Shown: positions 1-5,104 of the stretch, in pieces | Layout: the number at the start of each line of letters is the position of its first letter | How positions within the stretch are numbered: position 1 is the first letter of the stretch | Origin: Dehalococcoidales bacterium | GTDB lineage: Bacteria > Chloroflexota > Dehalococcoidia > Dehalococcoidales > RBG-16-60-22 | Assembly: GCA_030639445.1 (NCBI GenBank) | Contig: DAOWCR010000036.1 | Location: 1 to 9,407 of the forward strand | DNA length: 9,407 nucleotides | Reading direction: 5' to 3' | The notes under the pieces: generated by a model | What the model saw: the letters and a program-made list of their open reading frames with translations, nothing else | Database searches by the model: none | Told to the model about the DNA's origin: nothing | Program-made: the position numbers and the translations under genes

Positions 1-429
1 CCGGTATATCTTTCCTGGGCGCGGCGCAACCGGTCTGACCTGATCCGGGTGCCGGAATACCGGCCGGGGCGGGAAAAAGCGACCCGGATTGAGTACCGGG
101 CTCCGGACCCGGCCTGCAACCCTTATCTTGCTTTCAGCGTCATGCTGGCGGCGGGGCTGGAGGGGATTGAGAAGGGATACGATGTTCCCGAACCGATAGA
201 AGAAAACGTCTACGAGATGAGCGAAAAGGAGAGGCAGGAAAGAGGGATAGACACTCTACCGTCCAGCCTGCTGGAAGCTATCCTGCTTACCGAGAAGAGC
301 GAACTGGTGCGAAAAGCCCTGGGCGACCATGTTTTCTCGGCTTTCATCGCCAACAAGAAGATAGAGTGGGACCAGTACCGCATCCAGATAACCGAGTATG
401 AGCTGAAAAAATACCTGCCGGTGCTGTGA
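1..429 (+). CDS. glnA: Glutamine synthetase type I, C-terminal part (5' truncated)
   Basis: Catalyses ATP-dependent formation of glutamine from glutamate and ammonia in the cytoplasm. The reading frame is open from base 1, so the gene begins outside the window. 142 residues, about the last third of a roughly 440-residue enzyme, are visible. Recognisable family blocks are NRSDLIRVP near the start, then RIEYRAPDPACNPYLAF, which belongs to the catalytic barrel, and the C-terminal stretch KKIEWDQYRIQITEYELKKY. The spacing after the NPYLAF block (EPIEENVYEMSEKERQERGI) resembles the GSI-alpha group, but adenylylation cannot be judged from this fragment. The apparent ATG/GTG starts inside the fragment are internal codons. 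An NrpR-like nitrogen regulator follows 25 bases downstream, so the two are likely co-transcribed. Family assignment is very safe. Confidence 0.96.
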   Translation, partial: PVYLSWARRNRSDLIRVPEYRPGREKATRIEYRAPDPACNPYLAFSVMLAAGLEGIEKGYDVPEPIEENVYEMSEKERQERGIDTLPSSLLEAILLTEKSELVRKALGDHVFSAFIANKKIEWDQYRIQITEYELKKYLPVL

Positions 430-454
430 GCTGAACCTCCCGGAAGGAAATTAA

Positions 455-1456
455 ATGGCGCAAGCTACCAGCTTTGAGACGGAAAGAAAGGTTATCTCCA
501 TACTCAAGGTCCTGAGTGAGTCCACCGAGTCGCTGGGGTCAATCACCATTGCCCGGGAGCTGGAGCGTCACGGGATTTTCCTGAGCGAGAGGGCCATTCG
601 TTATCATCTGAGGATAACCGATGAGCGGGGCTACACTCAACCGCTGGGCCGCGACGGTAGGATGCTTACCGCACGGGGCCTGGAGGAACTCAAGATGGCG
701 CTGGCGCCGGAACAGATTGGCTTCATACACGAGAAGCTCGAGCTTCTGGCCTTCCACACCACTTTTGACCCCCGGAAAAGGACCGGCCAGGTTCCGATAA
801 ACACCTCGCTTATTGGCCGGGATGATTTCAAAAAGGCCGTGGCGGTGATGGGCGCCGTGTTCCAGGCCGGCTTGTGTGTCAGCGAACTTGTCGCCACCGC
901 GCCGGAAGGCGGGAAACTTGGCTCCGTGGTGGTCCCGAAGGGTAAGGTTGGTCTGGCCACGGTCTGCAGCGTGGTGACCAATGGGGTATTGCTGAAGGCC
1001 GGCATTCCGGTTGAATCCAGGTTTGGCGGTGTGCTTGAAGTCAGGGATGCCAAGCCGAGGCGCTTTGTCGCCATAATCAACTATGCCGGCACCTCCCTGG
1101 ACCCGTCCGAGCAGTATATCCGCGCCAAGATGACGGACGTTGGCGAAGCGGCCAGGACCGGTAACGGCAAGATACTGGCTAACTTCCGCGAGATGCCGGC
1201 GCCATCCCGGGCCGTTGCCCAGGAAGTAATCACCGCGCTCAAAGAGGCGGGCATCAACGCGGTTTATGCCCTGGGTAATACCAGCGAGCCGGTGTGCCAG
1301 ATCCCGATAGGCGTGGACCGGGTGGGCATGGTGCTGCTCGGTGGACTGAACCCGGTGGCCGCCGCCGTCGAGGCCGGTATTGAAGTAGAGAGCATCGCGG
1401 AGAGCGGCATGGTTGATTTCCAGCAGTTGACCAGTTTCTGGCAGCTAAAGGCATAG
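455..1456 (+). CDS. nrpR: NrpR-like nitrogen-responsive transcriptional repressor (HTH + one DUF128 domain)
   Basis: A 333-residue DNA-binding regulator. Residues about 7-80 form a winged helix-turn-helix, with the likely recognition helix around SERAIRYHLRITDERG. Residues about 84-325 match the NrpR regulatory domain (DUF128), with blocks such as GQVPINTSLIGRDDF, GLATVCSVVTNGVLL and ESRFGGVLEV. In methanogens NrpR represses glnA and nif genes and is released by 2-oxoglutarate; some bacteria carry homologues. Methanococcal NrpR has two regulatory domains. This protein has one, as in the NrpRI form of Methanosarcina. The start ATG is preceded by GGAAGGA at a suitable distance. The position directly after glnA supports a role in nitrogen control, probably including this operon. 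Its operator would lie upstream of glnA, outside the window. Family assignment is confident; the bacterial target set is inferred. Confidence 0.88.
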   Translation: MAQATSFETERKVISILKVLSESTESLGSITIARELERHGIFLSERAIRYHLRITDERGYTQPLGRDGRMLTARGLEELKMALAPEQIGFIHEKLELLAFHTTFDPRKRTGQVPINTSLIGRDDFKKAVAVMGAVFQAGLCVSELVATAPEGGKLGSVVVPKGKVGLATVCSVVTNGVLLKAGIPVESRFGGVLEVRDAKPRRFVAIINYAGTSLDPSEQYIRAKMTDVGEAARTGNGKILANFREMPAPSRAVAQEVITALKEAGINAVYALGNTSEPVCQIPIGVDRVGMVLLGGLNPVAAAVEAGIEVESIAESGMVDFQQLTSFWQLKA

Positions 1457-1469
1457 TTGGGGAGGGTGG

Positions 1470-2090
1470 ATGACAGCCTTGGCGCCGCAGATAGCTGATT
1501 ATGCTCGCCGACTGTTTGATGTGGTCGGTATCCGCCGGTTGTCTGGAGATGAAAGCCTGCTGGTCCTCGGGCTTGAGTCAACACCGGAACGCAACCTTGA
1601 CGAATTCGGCCTCCGGGGTGACACCTTCCTGATGTATGGCTTTAAAAAGCACTTTGGGCCCAGACTGGCGTCGCTGCTGGACTTCATTCGCGGGAAGGGC
1701 TTTACGGCAGAACCGGTCGGGCAATATGGCTATCCCAATAGAGGAGAGGTCAACCTGAAAGAGGCGGCGATACGCACCGGCCTGGGACAGCGTGGCAAGA
1801 GCACGGTGGTCTTGCATCCGGTATACGGCCACCGGCTCCGTTTTGCGGCGGTCAGGACGGAGGCGCCGCTGGAACCGACTCCGGAATCAGTCCTAGCCGA
1901 AGAAGAGAGCCCTTTCTGTCAGGGCTGCACCAGGTGTGTGGACGACTGTCCAGTCGAGGCCCTGGAACCATACCAGATGCCGGAGGCCTCAATTTGCTTC
2001 TCAAATGTATCCATTATGGCTAAGGAACACGGCCGACTTGTCCTCTGTGACCGGTGCCTCCACGTGTGCCCGGCCGGCCAGGGGCGGTAG
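1470..2090 (+). CDS. QueG-like double [4Fe-4S] cluster protein, short form
   Basis: A 206-residue iron-sulfur protein related to epoxyqueuosine reductase QueG and to the C-terminal part of reductive dehalogenases. The middle contains the family segment KEAAIRTGLGQRGKSTVVLHP (about residues 97-117), which resembles the QueG block around AGLGWIGKNTLLIHP. Two cluster motifs follow: C150, C153, C156 and C160-Pro, then C176 with C193, C196 and C200-Pro. True QueG is over 300 residues, with a larger cobalamin-binding N-terminal domain and often HEAT repeats at the end. This protein lacks the HEAT part and has a short N-terminus. It is therefore unlikely to be a standard tRNA-modifying QueG, and its substrate is unknown. 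A GGGGAGGGTGG ribosome site precedes the ATG, 13 bases after nrpR, so it is probably the last gene of the glnA-nrpR unit. Confidence 0.8.
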   Translation: MTALAPQIADYARRLFDVVGIRRLSGDESLLVLGLESTPERNLDEFGLRGDTFLMYGFKKHFGPRLASLLDFIRGKGFTAEPVGQYGYPNRGEVNLKEAAIRTGLGQRGKSTVVLHPVYGHRLRFAAVRTEAPLEPTPESVLAEEESPFCQGCTRCVDDCPVEALEPYQMPEASICFSNVSIMAKEHGRLVLCDRCLHVCPAGQGR

Positions 2091-2093
2091 GCT

Positions 2094-3272
2094 TTAGTCC
2101 CGGTCCCAGACTTTGGCCTGCTTTTTTATCATCTGGTTCAGCTTTTCGCGGTAGTACTTGAAGTTCTCAAAGCTGATGTCCATGGAGACCATATGGTCAA
2201 TGGTGGGGATATAGCCTCCGCGCTCGAGCATAAAGGGGACTCTGGCGGCCAGTTCCCGGTCAATCGCTTCTTTGCCCTGGATAAGCGCCCGCTTGTCAAT
2301 GCCGCCGTGAATGCCCAGCTTGGGGTAGGCTTTGCGTACCTCGACCACGTCCATGCCCGCGGCGACCTCAAAAGGATAGATGGCGGTGACACCCCCCTCA
2401 ATCCAGAGCGGCAGCAGCTTCCACACATCGCCATCGCAGTCCACGAGGATAATCTTGACCCCGTAGCCCCTCAAGAAGTCGGTCAGCTTTTTATAACCGG
2501 GCAGGATAAACTCCCGGAACATTTCCGGGGAGATTAAAGGGCCTCCCCGGTAGCACATGTCCTCCCAGATAAAGACGGCGTCCACCTCTACTTCTTTGAG
2601 CACCCCCTCAAAGAGAGCCATCCAGAAGTCGGCCAGGTAAATATTCATGTCCTTCATCATCTCGGGGTCGTCATAATATTTCACCAGCAGTTCCTCGACC
2701 CCCATCAAATACCGGGGAGTGCCGAAGAACCCGTGAACCTGCCCCAGCCCTACGGGATAGTCCCTCTTTTTATATTCGGCCACCAGTTGCCGCCAGTTAT
2801 CCGGCAGTCGGTCCTCTAGGGCAGGGCGCAGCCTCTCCGCTTTGTGGCGCTCCCAGTCCTCCCGGGTCTTCACCGGCCCACCGACGATGGTGGGCAGGGT
2901 TTTCCGGCCCTTGAGGTCCTTGCGGATACAGCCGTCCCAGTCCTGCCAGATATACCAGTCGCCGTGGTCCTCGAGGATTTTTTCTTCAAAAGCAGGACAG
3001 GCCCCGATGTTTAGTGGAATACGCACCAGGTAAGGGTCCATCTTGAAATAGTCGTGGACGTCATGGGCGATGTACCGATTCAGGGGGACACCGGCGCTCT
3101 CGGCAAACGTGCCGGAGCCATCGTGGGCTTTTTCGGAAAGCCCTTTCACCAGGGGCAGGCCCTCTTGATACCAGCGGCGGACGGTGCCTCCCCAGTAACC
3201 GAATTCCCAGATGAAGTTCCGGTCTACCTCCTGGAAGTTCATTAACGCCAGAAAACGTTCCCGAGTATTCAT
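2094..3272 (-). CDS. Uroporphyrinogen decarboxylase (URO-D) family protein, probable corrinoid-type methyltransferase relative
   Basis: A 392-residue protein of the URO-D superfamily, which includes haem-pathway decarboxylases and zinc-dependent methyltransferases acting on corrinoid proteins (MtaA, MtbA, CmuA types). Family features are MNTRERFLALMNFQEVDR at the N-terminus, GPLISPEMFREFILPGYKKL (about 244-263), VDCDGDVWKLLP (278-289), GGIDKRAL (323-330) and GGYIPTIDHMVSMDISFENF near the end. MtaA-type enzymes bind zinc through a His-x-Cys pair in the segment aligned with VDCDGD; here the first ligand position reads Asp (D278, C279). The protein also lacks the typical HemE N-terminus, so haem synthesis is unlikely. 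The substrate cannot be inferred. The ATG follows GAGGGGTG, and a possible promoter lies upstream. The gene runs convergent to the QueG-like gene with 3 bases between stops. Confidence 0.85.
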   Translation of the reverse strand: MNTRERFLALMNFQEVDRNFIWEFGYWGGTVRRWYQEGLPLVKGLSEKAHDGSGTFAESAGVPLNRYIAHDVHDYFKMDPYLVRIPLNIGACPAFEEKILEDHGDWYIWQDWDGCIRKDLKGRKTLPTIVGGPVKTREDWERHKAERLRPALEDRLPDNWRQLVAEYKKRDYPVGLGQVHGFFGTPRYLMGVEELLVKYYDDPEMMKDMNIYLADFWMALFEGVLKEVEVDAVFIWEDMCYRGGPLISPEMFREFILPGYKKLTDFLRGYGVKIILVDCDGDVWKLLPLWIEGGVTAIYPFEVAAGMDVVEVRKAYPKLGIHGGIDKRALIQGKEAIDRELAARVPFMLERGGYIPTIDHMVSMDISFENFKYYREKLNQMIKKQAKVWDRD

Positions 3273-3324
3273 GGTTCACCCCTCTTACAAGTTTGTTTTA
3301 CAGTCGGCCAATGCGGTCTTCACC

Positions 3325-3353
3325 AGATTACACCTGTCGGGAAGATTCGTCAA
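3325..3353 (-). promoter_or_regulatory. Possible sigma-70 promoter of the URO-D family gene
   Basis: On the minus strand a -35 box TTGACG (3353-3348; 5 of 6 consensus bases) and a TAATCT at 3330-3325 (3 of 6) are separated by 17 bases. A transcript would begin roughly 45 bases before the ATG at 3272. The weak -10 box makes this tentative. The rest of the 235-base gap between 3273 and 3507 shows no coding signal. Confidence 0.35.
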
Positions 3354-3468
3354 CAGAAAAGATGGAGTGGCAAAGGTGGCGACATGCCGGAACCAAAACA
3401 CACGATAGAGTGTTACTTACGCTTACCGCCAGACTATATCGGGAAATAGACCTCCGGGCCTGCGGGAA

Positions 3469-3490
3469 GTGGTTAATGGCGGTCAACCAC
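3469..3490 (-). other. Hairpin downstream of the selenoprotein gene, possible weak terminator
   Basis: GTGGTT and AACCAC form a perfect 6-bp stem around a 10-base loop, starting 17 bases after the TGA stop at 3510-3508. No T-run follows, so it is not a classical rho-independent terminator. Its function is uncertain. Confidence 0.3.
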
Positions 3491-3507
3491 CAATCACCGA
3501 CTGTTTC

Positions 3508-4008
3508 TCACGAGAGTATTTCAGCAACCTTGAGTGCCGCCTTCATGGCAATCTCGCTACAGGACTTGCCCAGCCCCTGTTGATATTCCCGCATCTCCTG
3601 AAGTTCTTCGTCGTCCAGGACGTTATAGACCCGACCGAATACGCTGAGCTGGACATCGCGGCAAGCGACGCCGCCAAATTCAGAAATGAACCAGTCACGA
3701 AATTGGTCAAACTTATGGCGTGCGTAAACCAGTTGTTCCAGTTCCTTCGCTGATAGACTATCCGGGCGAGGACTGAACTTGGCGCTTAGTGCCATGAGGC
3801 CCCCGGAAAAAGCACCACAGGAACCAACGACGGAACAGGCACCACCACCGGCGAGTGCCACACCGGCTTGTACGATATCATCGGTAACGAATGGGAAATA
3901 TTTCTGCACCCCGTGCAGGACCCGGCGTGTTCAACTGCGATACTCGGCGCCCTCATTCAATGCCCGGTGGGAAATGTCTTCCGCCATTTCCCGGCTTAAC
4001 TTGGACAT
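3508..4008 (-). CDS. C_GCAxxG_C_C family redox protein, probable selenoprotein (in-frame TGA = Sec26)
   Basis: A putative redox protein of 166 residues if the TGA at 3933-3931 is read as selenocysteine. The family is defined by four invariant cysteines. Here the last three are C64 (in GSCGAFSGG), C116 (VACRD) and C150 (GKSCSEIAMKAA), with an extra C58. The first is expected in a Cys-x-x-x-Val-Leu context after a helix ending in AEYRS. Exactly there the sequence reads TGA followed by TRRVLHG, giving U26-T-R-R-V-L. The ATG at 4008 has a strong AAGGAGG 10 bases upstream. The frame runs from it through the TGA into the family-matching remainder without a shift. The alternative start, GTG at 3909, has no ribosome site and would drop the first redox residue. 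A SECIS-like hairpin follows the TGA. The other possibility is a Cys-to-stop mutation creating a pseudogene. The partner and substrate are unknown. It probably shares the cupin transcript (71-base gap). Confidence 0.72.
3904..3918 (-). promoter_or_regulatory. Bacterial SECIS-like hairpin after the in-frame TGA
   Basis: On the minus strand CUGCAC (3918-3913) and GUGCAG (3909-3904) form a perfect 6-bp stem closed by a GGG loop (3912-3910). Counting from the base after the UGA, the loop occupies positions 19-21. Bacterial SECIS elements lie in the coding region just after the UGA, with a small apical loop beginning in G, about 16-37 nt away. From memory, E. coli fdhF places its GG loop bases at the same distance with a similar UGCA-type stem. 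SelB binding would recruit Sec-tRNA here. It is supported by geometry only; no folding energy was computed. Confidence 0.65.
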
Positions 4009-4018
4009 GGCTCTTAAT

Positions 4019-4025
4019 CCTCCTT
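4019..4025 (-). promoter_or_regulatory. Shine-Dalgarno site that fixes the ATG at 4008
   Basis: AAGGAGG on the minus strand, 10 bases before the ATG at 4008. This near-perfect ribosome site supports starting the C_GCAxxG_C_C protein upstream of the in-frame TGA rather than at the GTG at 3909. Confidence 0.75.
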
Positions 4026-4079
4026 CCGGTTAATACACCAACCGACGAACGGTCTAATGGGTGAAAAATATATCATTAA

Positions 4080-4481
4080 TTATGTTTTCCGGCTCTGCTT
4101 CACCTTTTCCAGCTTGGCGAGATAGTCCTGTCGTGGTGGAGAGTAGATATCGATGATTTGGCAGCCCTTATCGGACATATAAGTTCCATGCTCCGTGTTC
4201 GAGGGAATAATCAAGACATCTCCCTTCTTTAAGGGATATAGCTTCCCATCGACCGCTTCTTCGCAGGCACCATCCGCGACTATCAATATTTGCTCGGCTT
4301 CATGGCGGTGAGCCGGGCCTACCGAATTGGGCGCTCCGTTAATGAAGCCGACCGTCATCTTTTCGCTGGAGACGATGTGGTATTTCATACCGGGGGCTAT
4401 TTCCACAATGGGAATATCACGGTAACGAATAACGCGCTGGCTGACCTCTTCCGGGGTGGCATAAGGTTCTTTTCTTGCCAT
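4080..4481 (-). CDS. Small single-domain cupin protein
   Basis: A 133-residue cupin, a small beta-barrel that usually holds a metal ion. Cupin motif 1 is visible as AHRHEAEQILIVADG, giving probable metal ligands H58, H60 and Q64 (or E63). Motif 2 is GDVLIIPSNTEHG, giving H98. Such short cupins may be enzymes, sugar- or metabolite-binding sensors or storage proteins, and the sequence does not say which. I chose the ATG at 4481 because AAGGAGG lies 12 bases upstream. A GTG at 4520 in the same frame would place that ribosome site inside the coding region. A perfect-consensus promoter sits about 50 bases upstream of the ATG. The downstream neighbour, 71 bases on, is the probable selenoprotein, and read-through into it is likely because no terminator separates them. 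Confidence 0.85.
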   Translation of the reverse strand: MARKEPYATPEEVSQRVIRYRDIPIVEIAPGMKYHIVSSEKMTVGFINGAPNSVGPAHRHEAEQILIVADGACEEAVDGKLYPLKKGDVLIIPSNTEHGTYMSDKGCQIIDIYSPPRQDYLAKLEKVKQSRKT

Positions 4482-4493
4482 CTTAACACCGGG

Positions 4494-4500
4494 CCTCCTT
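4494..4500 (-). promoter_or_regulatory. Shine-Dalgarno site of the cupin gene
   Basis: AAGGAGG on the minus strand, 12 bases before the ATG at 4481. It lies downstream of the in-frame GTG at 4520, so the shorter 133-residue protein is the better call. Confidence 0.65.
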
Positions 4501-4534
4501 CTTTTTAGATATTCACCCACTAATCGGCAAGTTA

Positions 4535-4562
4535 ATTATAGTTCCATTGAGGCAATTGTCAA
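4535..4562 (-). promoter_or_regulatory. Perfect-consensus sigma-70 promoter of the cupin/selenoprotein unit
   Basis: On the minus strand TTGACA (4562-4557) and TATAAT (4540-4535) both match the consensus at all six bases, with a 16-base spacer. Transcription should start near 4528, giving a leader of roughly 45-50 bases before the cupin ATG at 4481. This is the strongest promoter signal in the window and supports constitutive expression by a housekeeping sigma factor, hence a bacterial host. Confidence 0.8.
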
Positions 4563-4633
4563 TGCCTGGAATAGCGATAACTCCCTTGGTGCGGGGAAAA
4601 GTATTTTGAATTTTTCAGAGGGAGGTTGTACCG

Positions 4634-4651
4634 GCAGGCACGAGAGCCTGC
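4634..4651 (-). terminator. Hairpin after the mutase operon, possible terminator
   Basis: GCAGGC and GCCTGC form a perfect 6-bp stem with a 6-base loop, 26 bases past the TAG stop of the small mutase subunit. It lies between the end of the long operon and the cupin promoter, where a terminator is expected. No T-run follows directly, so intrinsic termination is doubtful. Confidence 0.35.
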
Positions 4652-4677
4652 GGGATAAAAGAGCCCGGATAATGCGC

Positions 4678-5085
4678 CTATTTCGCCGGTTTGACGTTTT
4701 TCCGGGTCCAGGCCAGTATTTTCTCCAGGGGTGTGCCGGGCAAAAAAATCTCCCGGATACCGGCTTTCTTGAGACGGGGGATGTCTTCGGGAGGGATAAT
4801 ACCGCCGCCGATAACGGTAACGTTAGCCGCTCCGTTTTCCCGGAGCTGTTTCACCACCTCGGTGAACAGGTGCCGGTGGGCGCCGGAGAGGCAGCTCAGG
4901 CCGACCAGGTCAACGTCCTCCTGTATGGCGGCGGTGACTATCTGCTCCGGCGTCTGGTGCACGCCGGTATAGATTACCTCAAAGCCGGCGTCCCGGTAGC
5001 CCCGGGCGATAATCCGGGCCCCCCGGTCATGGCCGTCCAGGCCCGGCTTGGCAATCAGGACTCTTAATTTCTTCTCCGGACTCAT
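4678..5085 (-). CDS. icmB: Acyl-CoA mutase small subunit, B12-binding (IcmB / methylmalonyl-CoA mutase C-terminal type)
   Basis: A 135-residue cobalamin-binding subunit of a coenzyme-B12-dependent acyl-CoA mutase. The base-off/His-on motif Asp-x-His-x-x-Gly is present in KPGLDGHDRGA (D17, H19, G22), so H19 is the lower cobalt ligand. The Ser and Gly segments of the Rossmann-like fold appear as GLSCLSGAHRHLF and VIGGGIIPPEDI. The length matches separately encoded small subunits (Streptomyces IcmB is about 136 residues, from memory) and the split mutases of archaea and many anaerobes. It begins 19 bases after the large-subunit stop and is the last gene of the operon. The small subunit itself does not fix substrate specificity; the Icm label comes from its partner. 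The ribosome site (AAAGGTAAG) is modest. Confidence 0.9.
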   Translation of the reverse strand: MSPEKKLRVLIAKPGLDGHDRGARIIARGYRDAGFEVIYTGVHQTPEQIVTAAIQEDVDLVGLSCLSGAHRHLFTEVVKQLRENGAANVTVIGGGIIPPEDIPRLKKAGIREIFLPGTPLEKILAWTRKNVKPAK

Positions 5086-5104
5086 TCACTTACCTTTGCT
5101 GATT

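Noticed and set aside
637..1080. Minus-strand open frame opposite nrpR
   Set aside because: Low-complexity Ser/Thr/Pro translation and overlap with a well-supported gene on the other strand.
3318..3510. Second possible recoded TGA: the terminal TGA at 3510-3508 is followed by a hairpin (3469-3490) and an open frame of about 60 codons
   Set aside because: The family ends at this point, and the downstream translation has no recognisable motif or resemblance to the family. The loop is long (10 bases). It shows that hairpins alone are weak evidence.
3293..3753. Overlapping plus-strand open frames between the URO-D gene and the Sec gene
   Set aside because: No ribosome site or motif. They partly lie antisense to the C_GCAxxG gene, and the intergenic part carries a promoter-like sequence on the other strand.
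3508..3909. Shorter 133-residue version of the C_GCAxxG protein starting at the GTG at 3909
   Set aside because: No ribosome site precedes the GTG, which lies inside the SECIS-like hairpin, and the first conserved redox residue would be lost. The ATG at 4008 with AAGGAGG is better.
4482..4520. Extended cupin start at the GTG at 4520
   Set aside because: The AAGGAGG ribosome site lies inside this extension and points to the ATG at 4481; the added residues (GEYLKRRRPG) look like translated leader.
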